Of a stretch of DNA of 64,000 nt, positions 33,101 through 41,364 are shown piece after piece. Both the position numbers and the translations under genes were made by a program. Below the pieces are notes generated by a model. It was not told the DNA's origin. It was given only the letters and a program-made list of their open reading frames with translations, and searched no databases. Positions within the stretch are counted from its first letter, which is position 1. Each line of letters opens with the position of its first letter. The stretch comes from an uncultured Pseudoxanthomonas sp. GTDB lineage: Bacteria > Pseudomonadota > Gammaproteobacteria > Xanthomonadales > Xanthomonadaceae. Location: positions 11,422 through 75,421 of the forward strand of contig CALJUL010000047.1 of NCBI GenBank assembly GCA_937975725.1, written 5' to 3'.

Positions 33101-33622
33101 CTTCGATTCGCCCTGCGCCAGCGGCGACAGCGCGAAGCCGTGCTGGTCGCGCGCACCCAGTTCGGACAGGCGGGTGCCGTCGGTGAAATGCAGGTCGAGG
33201 GCGACGTAGGTGGCCAGGTAGTGCGGATCGCCTTCGGCGAACTGCGGGAACACCCGGTAGGAGAGTTCCGTCGCGGCGGTGACCGGAATGGAGACATCGA
33301 AGACTTCCTTGTCCGCCCCGCCGCCGGCACTCGTTTTCCCGGAATATTCCAGCGCACGCACGCCGGTGAAGCCGACGCCCGTCCGCGCTGTATAGGCGGC
33401 GTCGGGGCCGCCGGCGACGCGAAGATCGAGGCTTGCGCCTTCCACACGCTCGACCTGGCTGTCACCGGGCTGCGGCTCGCCGGCTTCAAGCGAGGAGCCG
33501 AACAGAACTCGTGGCGCCGGCAAATCGGACCGGCTCGGCGTCTCGGCCCGCGCCGCGCACCCCGCCAATGTGGCGGCAAGAACGACGAAGGCGGGCAGAC
33601 TTCCCCGCAAGCCGGAAATCAC
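30161..33622 (-). CDS. GH92 alpha-mannosidase lipoprotein with C-terminal F5/8C (CBM32-like) domain
   Basis: 1153 residues from a GTG whose bases overlap the GH2 stop (GTGA). The leader ends in the lipobox LAGC, so it is a lipid-anchored surface or periplasmic enzyme. Residues ~30-235 form a beta-sandwich of carbohydrate-binding type. The GH92 core follows (TRGTNSSGDFSRGNNIPATA; NNGFWDTYRTAWAAY). Its conserved C-terminal motif reads GDEDNGESSAWW, different from the GNEDCGQMSAW of the other Tat-exported copy. The last ~150 residues are an F5/8 type C domain. The linkage cut probably differs between the paralogues. Confidence 0.88.
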   Translation of the reverse strand: MISGLRGSLPAFVVLAATLAGCAARAETPSRSDLPAPRVLFGSSLEAGEPQPGDSQVERVEGASLDLRVAGGPDAAYTARTGVGFTGVRALEYSGKTSAGGGADKEVFDVSIPVTAATELSYRVFPQFAEGDPHYLATYVALDLHFTDGTRLSELGARDQHGFALSPLAQGESKSLYTRQWNHKQSRIGEVAAGKTIDRISVGYRSPSGPGGFRGWIDDIRIADAAPAAPSPRPSDHVLTTRGTNSSGDFSRGNNIPATAMPHGFNFWAPVTDAGSLSWFYEYARRNDAQNRPRLEALTLSHETSPWMGDRQTFQVMPSLVAGVPGANRAERAATFRHENETARAHYYRVALDNGIVAEIAPTDHAAMFRFSFPGDDASLVFDNVDDRGGLFLSPDTGELTGYTDTRSGLSNGAGRMFVYAKFDRPVVAGGKLVATDGPKGGRRVDVPGYFRFDAGKTRTVVMRIATSLIGVEQAKRNLALEIAEHDAFDDVRERAQRAWDKKLGTVEVEGATPDQLTTLYSNLYRLFLYPNSAHENVGSNAAPVWRHAVQSSASEDIAPGTTETRTGAAVADGKVYVNNGFWDTYRTAWAAYALLAPGDAGEMVNGFLQHYRDGGWVPRWSSPGYANLMTGTSSDVAFADAYVKGVEGIDAAALYAAVVRNAAVVPPNDNVGRKGMDVSPFIGYTPDTVHEGVSWALEGYINDYGIANLLAALAKEPAPPVARERLQAESAYYRDRARNYVRMFDPAIGFFQGRAADGKWKSAAADYDPRVWGHDHDYTETNGWGFAFLTPHDGRGLANLYGGREGLARKLDAYFATLETARHPGSYGGVIHEMVEARDVRMGQWGFSNQVAHHVPWMYLYAGQPWRTQEIVRETLARMYVGSEIGQGYPGDEDNGESSAWWLFAALGFYPLQMGSENLAIGSPLFTRATVHLPNGRKLVIDAPGNSRDNIHVAGVMVNGQPWNRTFIPHRLLAEGGRIEFRMSPRRSDWGSDAAALPPSLTPGDAPAEPLADLTGHGRGAASTDAGGVEADALFDDTSRTEATFSAPATVTYALDDATRDEVSFYTLTSGSAGGHPTAWVLEGSDDGKRWKVLDRRSGETFEWARYTRPFRLASPARYRQYRFVFDAASEQGRFSLAEIELLGAPVSSHDP

Positions 33623-36237
33623 ATCCCACCCATCGCATCGGCCAACGAGCGCACGCGCAGCGCCTTGCGCAGCGCGTTCAGGCCGGCGTCGCTGCGCAGC
33701 GCGATCTCGACCCGTTCGCCCGGCGCCAGGTTGAAGGCGTTGTCCGACAGTTGCACGTCGGCGTCGCCGAAATCCAGCCATACCGCGCGCGCCAGTTTCT
33801 GCGCGGAGACGGTCACGCGGTAGCCGTCGCCGGCCTCGTCTACCCGCACCTGCAGCCCGGGATCCGGCAGCGCCAGCGACTTCGCTGCGTCGAACCAGAC
33901 GAAGCCGCGCGAAACCGGCTCGCCCGCGACATGCAGTTCGAACACCGCCACGCTGCGCTTCGGGTCGGCGCCGCGCAGCAGGTCGGCATCGACGAACTCG
34001 CCCACGGCCTTCGACGACAGCGGCGGCAGTTCGTCCATGCGTTTTTCTTCGTGCAGCAGCCTGCCGTCCGCGTCGAACACGCGCAGACGCAGTTCGCCCT
34101 TCAGCGTCGCCGTGCGGTCGTTGATCAGCGACACCGCGGTGGCGCCGTCCTTGCGCAGCGCGGCCACCGCGACCGGCGCGAAGAAATGGCGCGCACGGTA
34201 ATGCAGCGCCTTCCAGTGCCCGTAGTAGTCGAGGCTGGACCACGAAGCCCCCGGCCACACATCGTTGAGCTGCCAGTACAACGAGCCCATCGTGTACGGG
34301 CGCGAGGCGCGGTGGTGCAGCGCGGCCAGTTCGATGCCTTCGGCCTGCATCACCTGGCTCAGGTAGAGGAAGTCGGCGAAGTCGCGCGGCGCGCCGTATT
34401 CGCGCTCGATGTAGAGCATCAGCCGCGTGTTGCCCTCGCCGGCCATGAACTTCTGGTGCGCGCGGATCACCGGGCTATCGACGCTCTGCTCGCCGCGCGC
34501 GGCGAAGGCATCGACGGTCGATTGCTGCGGCCATGCCTGCAGGCCGAATTCGGACATGAAGCGCGGCGTCTCGCCCAGGTACGCCACCGGCGGATGCGCC
34601 GGCCCGCCCCACACGTCCCAGTAATGCTTGTCGCCGCGCTTAGAATCGTTGGCCTTCTCGTCCAGGTCATTACCGGGCGAACTGGACCAGTACGGCACGC
34701 CCAATCCTTCCTCCGCGACCACCTGGCGCAGGTCGTGGCCGAACAGGTCCACGTAGCCCTGCCAGACCTTCGCCGCGAACGCGGGATCGGCTTCCGTGAG
34801 GCTCTTGCGATGGCCCCAGTCCTTCCACGCGGTTTCTTCCTCGTTGTTGCCGCACCACAGCACCACGCTGGGGTGGTGGCGGATCCGGCGCACGTTGTCG
34901 CGCGCCTCGGCCACCACGTTGGCGCGGAACGCCGGATCGTAGCCCGGCTGCATGCCGCCGCCGAACATGAAGTCCTGCCACACCAGCAGGCCCAGTTCGT
35001 CGGTCAGTTCGAAGAAATCGTCGGATTCGTAATAGCCGCCGCCCCAGTTGCGCACCATGTTCATGTTGGCGTCGCGCGCGGATTGCAGGTCGCGGCGCAG
35101 GCGTTCGCGGGTGACGCGCGCCGGGAAGGCGTCGAACGGAATCACGTTGGCGCCCTTGGCGAACACCGGCACGCCGTTGATGACGAAGGCGAAACCCTGG
35201 CCGCCGTCGGCGTCCTCCTCGCGCAACAGCGCGACCGTGCGCAGGCCGGTCTTCCGCTCGGCATGCAACGTTTCGCCGCGCGCGTCGGTCACGCGGACGG
35301 CAAAGCGATAGCGGTCCTGCTCGCCGTAGCCGGCCGGCCACCAGCGGCGCGGCTTGTCCAGCGCGGCCGGCAGCGACAGCGCGTTGTCGCCTGCCTTCAG
35401 GTCGAAGCCGCGGCGCAGCGTGTCCACGCGCTTGCCATCGGGATCGACCACGTCGATTTCGACCTGCGCGCGCTGTGCGACGCCGCTGGCGACCGAAAGC
35501 GCCAGCTCCAGGTCGGCACGCGACGCATCCAGCGCCCTGGCCCGCACCGAGAAATCGACGATGCGCGTATCGTTCCAGCTTTCCAGCCGCACCGGCCGCC
35601 AGATCCCGGCGGTGACGTAGCGCGGGCCCCAGTCCCAGCCGAAGTGATAGCCGGGCTTGCGCACGAAGTTGCCGACCATCGCGTCCTTCGGCTCGTCACC
35701 GTAGGGCGAGGGATAGTTGCCGGCGATCTTGTGCGGCATCGCCTGCACCTGCGGCAGCAGCTTGCGGATCGGCGAGCGGAACACGATGCGCAGTTCGTTG
35801 CCCCGCGCCTTCAGCAGGCTATCGACCGGCACCCGCCAGGTGCGGAAGCTGTTGTCGGCGCGCAACAGCTCGCGGCCGTTCAACTGCACTTCGGCGAAGG
35901 TGTCCAGGCCTTCGAACACCAGCGCCGCATGCTTGCGCGCCAGCGTTGCGGCATCGACGTCGAAGCGGCCGAGGTATTCCCAGTCGGCCAGGCCGATCCA
36001 CTGCAGGCCCGCCTCCGGCGCGCCAACGTAGGGGTCGGGGATCAGCTTGTTTTCGAACAGGTCGGTGTGCACCGAACCCGGCACCGTCGCCGGCCGCCAT
36101 TCGGCGGCATCGCGATGCGCATCGGCCCGGGCATCGCCGGGGACCAGGCGGAACCGCCAGTCGCCGGTGAGGTCGCCCGCCGCCGCTGATGCACAGACCA
36201 GCCACAAACCCAGCAATGCTCCGCCCAATCTCCGCAT
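33619..36237 (-). CDS. GH2 beta-mannosidase
   Basis: 872 residues from the ATG giving MRRLGGALLG, chosen because an AGAGGA site precedes it. An ATG six codons upstream overlaps the preceding stop as ATGA and is also possible. A signal peptide (GALLGLWLVCASAAAG) is followed by the sugar-binding and immunoglobulin-like GH2 domains. The TIM barrel shows the acid/base Glu in CGNNEEETAW and the nucleophile Glu in FMSEFGLQAWP. FGWDWGPR is typical of beta-mannosidases. The expected role is removal of the core beta-mannose from GlcNAc, comparable to NixI. It is translationally coupled to the GH92 lipoprotein. Confidence 0.9.
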   Translation of the reverse strand: MRRLGGALLGLWLVCASAAAGDLTGDWRFRLVPGDARADAHRDAAEWRPATVPGSVHTDLFENKLIPDPYVGAPEAGLQWIGLADWEYLGRFDVDAATLARKHAALVFEGLDTFAEVQLNGRELLRADNSFRTWRVPVDSLLKARGNELRIVFRSPIRKLLPQVQAMPHKIAGNYPSPYGDEPKDAMVGNFVRKPGYHFGWDWGPRYVTAGIWRPVRLESWNDTRIVDFSVRARALDASRADLELALSVASGVAQRAQVEIDVVDPDGKRVDTLRRGFDLKAGDNALSLPAALDKPRRWWPAGYGEQDRYRFAVRVTDARGETLHAERKTGLRTVALLREEDADGGQGFAFVINGVPVFAKGANVIPFDAFPARVTRERLRRDLQSARDANMNMVRNWGGGYYESDDFFELTDELGLLVWQDFMFGGGMQPGYDPAFRANVVAEARDNVRRIRHHPSVVLWCGNNEEETAWKDWGHRKSLTEADPAFAAKVWQGYVDLFGHDLRQVVAEEGLGVPYWSSSPGNDLDEKANDSKRGDKHYWDVWGGPAHPPVAYLGETPRFMSEFGLQAWPQQSTVDAFAARGEQSVDSPVIRAHQKFMAGEGNTRLMLYIEREYGAPRDFADFLYLSQVMQAEGIELAALHHRASRPYTMGSLYWQLNDVWPGASWSSLDYYGHWKALHYRARHFFAPVAVAALRKDGATAVSLINDRTATLKGELRLRVFDADGRLLHEEKRMDELPPLSSKAVGEFVDADLLRGADPKRSVAVFELHVAGEPVSRGFVWFDAAKSLALPDPGLQVRVDEAGDGYRVTVSAQKLARAVWLDFGDADVQLSDNAFNLAPGERVEIALRSDAGLNALRKALRVRSLADAMGGM

Positions 36238-36251
36238 CGTGTCGTTCCTCT

Positions 36252-36476
36252 TCATTCGCGGACGGTGCGCACGATGTTCAGCACTTCGTGGCACGCGCCC
36301 ATGGTGTGGTGGTCGGTCTTGCCAGCCGGGCTCTTCTCGTCGTCGTACTTGCGGTTGTCCGCATCGAAGGCGGCCGGGTCGATCGCGCGCGGATGGTAGA
36401 ACGCCATGGTGTCGGCGACGTGCGCGCACAGGAAGTGCGGCGAACGGAAATCAAGCGCGGGGGTTTCAGGCAGCAT
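36252..36476 (-). pseudogene. AGE-type epimerase reduced to its two ends
   Basis: 74 residues against about 400 for N-acylglucosamine/mannose 2-epimerases. The first ~33 residues (FRSPHFLCAHVADTMAFYHP) match the AGE N-terminus. The last ~35 (DDEKSPAGKTDHHTMGACHE) match the C-terminal helix region. The (alpha/alpha)6 barrel with all catalytic His residues is absent, and the join keeps the frame. It starts 11 bases inside the end of the kinase gene and abuts GH2. An intact copy would turn mannose into fructose for the adjoining kinase. Confidence 0.65.
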
Positions 36477-37467
36477 GGGCTTGTTCCTGCAGCAGTCGTT
36501 GCACTTCGTCGCGGGCGGGCATGGCGGCGAATGCGCCCTTGCGGGTGACCGCCAGCGCGCCGACCGCGGCACCGTGGCGGATCGCGTCCTCGATGGCGGC
36601 GCGGTCGCGACAGAACTCGGCAAAGCCGGGACCGTCGCCGCCGCGCTCGCCCAGGCGCACCAGCAGGCCGCCGACGAAGGCGTCGCCGGCCGCAGTGGTG
36701 TCCAGCGCGGTCACCCGGAACGGTGCCATCTGCCCATGTTCCTCGCGGGTGAACCAGCGAACCGGCGCGGCGCCATCGGTGACCACGACGCATTGCGCGT
36801 TCGCGGCGAACAGCCGCGACAGCGCTTCGGCTTCACCGGCCGCACTGCCGCCCAGCGGCCGGGCCAGGTATTCGAGTTCCTCGCGCGAGAGCTTGACCAG
36901 GTCGGCCGCGGACAGCGCCTGCCACAGGCGCGGCGACGGATCGACGCCGGACGGCCACAGCGCCGGGCGCAGGTTCAGGTCGACGCTGACCACCGCGCCG
37001 GCCGCGCGCGCGCGCGCCATGCCGTGCAGCGTGGCCTCGGCCACGGCTTCCTCGGTCAGGCTGTTGGAACAGACGTGGAAAACGCCGGCGCCTTCGAAGC
37101 AGGCCGGCCCGAAATGTCCGGCGCGGAACAGCAGGTCGGCCGCCGGCGGCCGGTAGAAGCTGAAGCTGCGCTCGCCGTGGGCGTCCAGCGCGACGAAGGC
37201 CAGCGCGGTATTCGCTTCGCCGGTGCGGACGATGCAGTCGGTGGCCACGCCCATCGCGACGAAGCTGTCGAACAGGAAATCGCCGAACATGTCCTCGCCG
37301 AGCATGCCGGCGAAATGCGCATCGGCGCCGAGCCGGGCCGCGGCGACCGCGACGTTCGCCGGCGCGCCGCCCGCATACTGCAGGAAGGCGCGCGGCGCGT
37401 CCGGCGTGGCCGGTGGCTGTGCCAGCATGTCGATCAGGGCTTCGCCAAAACAGACTATTTTCGGCAT
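36466..37467 (-). CDS. PfkB family carbohydrate kinase, probably fructokinase
   Basis: 333 residues, standard for ribokinase/PfkB sugar kinases. The first signature is GGAPANVAVAAARLG and the second DTTAAGDAFVGGLL, with the catalytic Asp in TAAGD. It opens MPKIVCFGEALIDML. The cytoplasmic role is ATP-dependent phosphorylation of a ketose. Context, beside an AGE-type epimerase, suggests fructose formed from released mannose. It lies between LacI (32-base gap) and the epimerase remnant. Confidence 0.88.
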   Translation of the reverse strand: MPKIVCFGEALIDMLAQPPATPDAPRAFLQYAGGAPANVAVAAARLGADAHFAGMLGEDMFGDFLFDSFVAMGVATDCIVRTGEANTALAFVALDAHGERSFSFYRPPAADLLFRAGHFGPACFEGAGVFHVCSNSLTEEAVAEATLHGMARARAAGAVVSVDLNLRPALWPSGVDPSPRLWQALSAADLVKLSREELEYLARPLGGSAAGEAEALSRLFAANAQCVVVTDGAAPVRWFTREEHGQMAPFRVTALDTTAAGDAFVGGLLVRLGERGGDGPGFAEFCRDRAAIEDAIRHGAAVGALAVTRKGAFAAMPARDEVQRLLQEQAHAA

Positions 37468-37499
37468 CGGGGATTCTTCGGCATGGCGCACGGCGCCGG

Positions 37500-38552
37500 T
37501 CAGGGTTGCTTCGGCACGCCGCAGCTTTCGCGGATGCGCAATTCCACCGTCGCCACGGTATGGCGCGGTTCGGCCTCTGGGTGCTCGATGCGTTGCAGCA
37601 GCAGTTCCGCGGCCTGGCGGCCGCGTTCGCGCGGGTTCACCGCGATCGTGGTCAGCGCCGGCGTGGTCGCCGCGGCCTCGGAAATGTCGTCGAAACCGGT
37701 GACGGAGAAATCGCCGCCGGCGCGGATGCCGCGCGCCGCCAGGCCCAGCATCAGGCCCAGCGCGACGTTGTCGTTGTAGCAGATCGCAGCGGTCGGCACG
37801 GTCCCGCCCACGAACAGTTCGGCGGTCCGCGCGGCGGCCTCGAGGCGGTTGGGCGCCGATTCGATCAGCCACTCCGCGGCCACTTCCAGCCCCGCTTCGG
37901 TCATCGCCTGGACGAAGCCCTCGCGGCGCTGCTGGCACGAACTGGATTCCGCATGTCCACCGAAGAAGGCGATGCGGCGGTGGCCCAGGCCGATCACGTG
38001 ACAGGTCGCCAGATAGGCGCCGTGGCGGTTGTCCAGGGCGAGGAAATCCCAGTCGGTGCCGGCGACCGCGCGGTTGAACAGCAGCACGTTGCTGTGGCCG
38101 AGCACCCGGCGCAGGCTGTCGCCGTCGCTGCCTTCGGCCGGCGACAGGATGAATCCCGCCGGCGTGTGCTCCATCAGCGAGGCCAGCACCGCCTGCTGGC
38201 GCTGCGGCGATTCGCCGGCGCTGCCCAGCAGGGTGACGTAGCCCTTCGCCGCGAGCGCCTGATCGACGCCGGCGGCGAATTCGGCGAAGAACGGATTGGA
38301 GAGGTCGTTGATGACCAGCGCCACGCTGGAGGACGTGCGCCGGCGCAGGTTGGCGGCGCCGCGATTGTAGACGTAACGCTGGCGCGCCAGTTCCGCCTGC
38401 ACCCGTGCGCGCGTGTCGGCGTGCACCAGCGGGCTTTCGCGCAGCACCAGCGACACGGTGGCGCGCGACACGCCCACGGCGCGCGCGATGTCGTTGACGG
38501 TGACCGCCTGCTGCTTCGGAGGCACAATGCCCCGCGCTTTCTTTTCCGCCAC
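37500..38552 (-). CDS. LacI family transcriptional regulator
   Basis: 350 residues. The HTH (residues ~16-38: AVTVNDIARAVGVSRATVSL) and hinge helix are normal. The sugar-binding domain has VALVINDLSNPFFAEFAAG and ends NPRERGRQAAELLLQRIE. It lies inside the minus operon between a GH92 (51-base gap) and the PfkB kinase. Two near-palindromes with an AACGTT core stand before that GH92 and before the TonB receptor and are its likely operators. The inducer would be a mannose-derived sugar. Confidence 0.92.
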   Translation of the reverse strand: MAEKKARGIVPPKQQAVTVNDIARAVGVSRATVSLVLRESPLVHADTRARVQAELARQRYVYNRGAANLRRRTSSSVALVINDLSNPFFAEFAAGVDQALAAKGYVTLLGSAGESPQRQQAVLASLMEHTPAGFILSPAEGSDGDSLRRVLGHSNVLLFNRAVAGTDWDFLALDNRHGAYLATCHVIGLGHRRIAFFGGHAESSSCQQRREGFVQAMTEAGLEVAAEWLIESAPNRLEAAARTAELFVGGTVPTAAICYNDNVALGLMLGLAARGIRAGGDFSVTGFDDISEAAATTPALTTIAVNPRERGRQAAELLLQRIEHPEAEPRHTVATVELRIRESCGVPKQP

Positions 38553-38603
38553 TCCGCGTCGCTCCCCTCGGTTCGCGCCTCTACTGCAGTGCTTCGTCCC
38601 GCC

Positions 38604-41063
38604 TCATTGCGCCGGCGACGGGCACAGCGGCGCCGGCGCGTCGGCCGGGTTGGTGCCCCAGCCCCCTGTCGGCGGCCCGTCGGCCAGGTCGAAGCGGATT
38701 GCGCCGCCGCGGCTCAGTCGCTCCCAGTCCAGCCACACCGAAGTGTAATCGCTGCCGTCCACTTTCACCGAGCGCACGTACTGCAGCTTGCCGCCATCGG
38801 CTCCGGGTGCTTCGACCCGCAGGGTCTTGCCGTCGCCGAGGTCGATTTCGACGCGTTCGAAGCGCGGCGCGTGCAGCAGGAACTGTCCGGAACCCGACAC
38901 CGCCGGGTACACGCCGACGGCGCTGAACAGGTACCACGCCGACATCGTGCCCAGGTCGTCGTTGCCGGTGACGCCGTTGGGCGCGTTGGTGAACAATCGC
39001 TGTGCCGCGCGCAGCACCGTCGCGGTCTTCCACGGCTGACCCAGCAGCGTGTAGAGCCACGGCGCGTGCAGGTCCGGCTCGTTGTTCGGGTTGTAGCGGT
39101 ACTGGTTGTAATAGCTGTACGGGCCGACCACCCAGTCCTTGCGCGCGGCGTTGGCCGGATCCTTGGCCAGATCGTCGTAGGCGAAGAACGCATCGAGCCG
39201 CTTCAGCGCGGCGTCGCGGCCGCCGAGCGCCTCGACCAGCCCTGGCAGGTCCTGCGACACCAGCCACTGGTACTGCCAGGCCGTGCCTTCGTGGAAACCG
39301 TGGTTGGAACGCGGGCCGTAGCCCCCTTGCGGCGGCGCATAGAACGCGCCGCCCTCGATGCGCGGGCGCGGGAAACCCTTGAAGCCGAGTTCCGCATCGG
39401 TCGTGTCCGCATCCCACACCTTGCGCCAGTTTCCGCCGCGCTGGCGCAGCAGCGCGGCTTCCTTTTCGTGGCCCAGTGCCCCGGCCATCTGCGCCAGCGA
39501 GCAATCGGCCAGCGCGTATTCCAGCGTCGCCGAACCGCCATGATGCTGGTCCACGTCCATGCCCTTCGACGGATAGGCGCGGTCGTATTCGACGTAGCCG
39601 TTGGCCAGGTAGTTGTCGTTGCCGGCGCGGCCTTGCGCGCGCGACGCCATCGGCGGACGCCCGGACGCGTTCTGCCACAGGGCCTGCCACGCCTGTCGCT
39701 CGCGGCCCTGCAACGCGCCGAAGCGCCACAGGTCTACCAGCCACGGCGTCACCGGATCGCCGGTCATGATGTTGGTGTCGAAATTCGCGTATCCCCAGCG
39801 CGGCAGCCAGCCTCCCTGCTCCTGGACCGCCAGCACCGAGCGCGCCATGTCGCGCGCACGCTGTGGGCGCAACAGAGCCAGCAACTGGTTCTGCGTGCGG
39901 TAGGTGTCCCACAGCGAGAAGTACTCGTAGTAGGTCCAGCCGTCGGCGGTATGGATTTCGTCGTCGTAGCCGCGGTAGCGGCCGTCGGCGTCGCTGCCTG
40001 TCATCGGATGCAGCAGCGCGTGGTACAGCGCGGTGTAGAACACAGTGCGGTCGTCGGCGCTGCCGCCCTGCACGCGCACGCCGGACAACTCCTTGCGCCA
40101 TGCGTCCTGCGCCTGCGCGCGCATCGCGTCAAAGGTCGCCAGCCTGCCGCCGTGTTTGCCGTCGGCCGCCAGGTTCCGGCGCGCGCCTTCCGCATCGACG
40201 TGCGAGATCGCGGCGACCGCGGTGACGCTGCGCGACTTGCCCAGATCGAAGCTCAGCCACGCGCCATTGGCCACCTGCCACTGCTCGCCCATGCTGTGGC
40301 GCGAGCCGGGCGCGGCGCCCTCCCTGTCCCAGGTACCGAAGGACTCGAACGGGCGGTCGAATTCGATGCGGAACCAAGTGGTGTACTGGTGCCCGCCGCA
40401 GAAGCTCTTGGTGACCAGCTTGCCCTCGACGGCACGGTCGCCGACCACGTCGATCACGCTGCCGACGACTTCGTGCTTCTCGTTGGCCTGTCCGGGATTG
40501 ACCAGGATGTGCCCGGTCTTCTGCCCCGCGGCGAAGGTGTAGCGCTCGGCGCCGGCGCGGGTCAGCGCGGTGGTTTCGGCGTCGATGCCGCCGTAATCGG
40601 TCAGCCGCACCTTGTAGTAGCCGGCCTGGCCGATCTCGCCTTCGTGGGTGAAGGCGGAAGCGTATTTCCTGTAGTCGAACGATTCGGCTTTCTTGTCCGT
40701 GTCGAAATCGCCACCGGGACCGATGATTCCGGTGACCGGCATCATCGACAGGTTACCGCCCTGTTCCCAGCAGCCCGCACCGGAAACGAAGGAATGGCCG
40801 AAACCGCGGATCTTCGGATCGGTGTAGCGGTAGCCCGCGTAGTAGTCGGTGATCGGCCCGACCTGGATCAATCCGAATGGCGCCGATGCGCCGGGGAAGG
40901 TGTTGCCCTCGTCCTGGGTGCCGATGAAGGTGTTGACTTCGGCAGCCAAGTCGGCGGCTTGCACCGGGCACGCCATCGCGGCCAGTACGCCGAGGAGAAC
41001 CATCGTGCGACGCATCATGCCCGCCGCACCACGCTCGATCATGTGCCGCCCCCCTGCCCTCAT
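38604..41063 (-). CDS. GH92 alpha-mannosidase, third copy
   Basis: 819 residues from the ATG at 41063, chosen because AAGGGGA precedes it by about 7 bases; later ATGs are possible. The signal peptide is MVLLGVLAAMACPVQA. The domain pair starts EVNTFIGTQDEGNTFPGASA and includes FSLWDTYRTQNQL and the motif GNDDLGTMSAWYLF. It differs from the other two copies in both loops, so a distinct linkage preference is likely. It heads the operon GH92-LacI-kinase-epimerase remnant-GH2-GH92, with an operator candidate about 50 bases upstream. Confidence 0.9.
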   Translation of the reverse strand: MRAGGRHMIERGAAGMMRRTMVLLGVLAAMACPVQAADLAAEVNTFIGTQDEGNTFPGASAPFGLIQVGPITDYYAGYRYTDPKIRGFGHSFVSGAGCWEQGGNLSMMPVTGIIGPGGDFDTDKKAESFDYRKYASAFTHEGEIGQAGYYKVRLTDYGGIDAETTALTRAGAERYTFAAGQKTGHILVNPGQANEKHEVVGSVIDVVGDRAVEGKLVTKSFCGGHQYTTWFRIEFDRPFESFGTWDREGAAPGSRHSMGEQWQVANGAWLSFDLGKSRSVTAVAAISHVDAEGARRNLAADGKHGGRLATFDAMRAQAQDAWRKELSGVRVQGGSADDRTVFYTALYHALLHPMTGSDADGRYRGYDDEIHTADGWTYYEYFSLWDTYRTQNQLLALLRPQRARDMARSVLAVQEQGGWLPRWGYANFDTNIMTGDPVTPWLVDLWRFGALQGRERQAWQALWQNASGRPPMASRAQGRAGNDNYLANGYVEYDRAYPSKGMDVDQHHGGSATLEYALADCSLAQMAGALGHEKEAALLRQRGGNWRKVWDADTTDAELGFKGFPRPRIEGGAFYAPPQGGYGPRSNHGFHEGTAWQYQWLVSQDLPGLVEALGGRDAALKRLDAFFAYDDLAKDPANAARKDWVVGPYSYYNQYRYNPNNEPDLHAPWLYTLLGQPWKTATVLRAAQRLFTNAPNGVTGNDDLGTMSAWYLFSAVGVYPAVSGSGQFLLHAPRFERVEIDLGDGKTLRVEAPGADGGKLQYVRSVKVDGSDYTSVWLDWERLSRGGAIRFDLADGPPTGGWGTNPADAPAPLCPSPAQ

Positions 41064-41110
41064 GCCTGTCCCCTTCATTGTCCGGATCATTATCAGATGT
41101 ACAGATTTCG

Positions 41111-41128
41111 ATTCGAAACGTTCCGATT
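41111..41128. promoter_or_regulatory. LacI-type operator upstream of the GH92-led operon
   Basis: ATTCGAAACGTTCCGATT is symmetric at 14 of 18 positions around a central CG. It shares the AACGTT core with the site before the TonB receptor. It sits 48 bases upstream of the GH92 start in an AT-rich control region. Confidence 0.6.
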
Positions 41129-41313
41129 TTTGAATCGAACGCTCCGTCGGGCCATCGATTTCGTCGACAATCGGAGCGAGATTGCATCCTGCGCCGCAGC
41201 AATTCACGCAGACGAGGCCCGGCTGCCGTTAAACCACAGTCGAATCAGTTGATCCACGCGGGCACCGCTCCCGGCTGGCGGATTTCGCGCAGATTTAGCC
41301 ATTCCCCGCAATG

Positions 41314-41340
41314 AAAACACCGGCATGAAGCCGGTGTTTT
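41314..41340. terminator. Rho-independent terminator after the TonB receptor
   Basis: AAAACACCGGC and GCCGGTGTTTT form a perfect 11-bp stem with loop ATGAA. It lies 25 bases beyond the receptor stop on the minus strand and separates that gene from the GH92 operon. Confidence 0.85.
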
Positions 41341-41364
41341 CTTGGTCGGCCGCTCACGCGCCGA

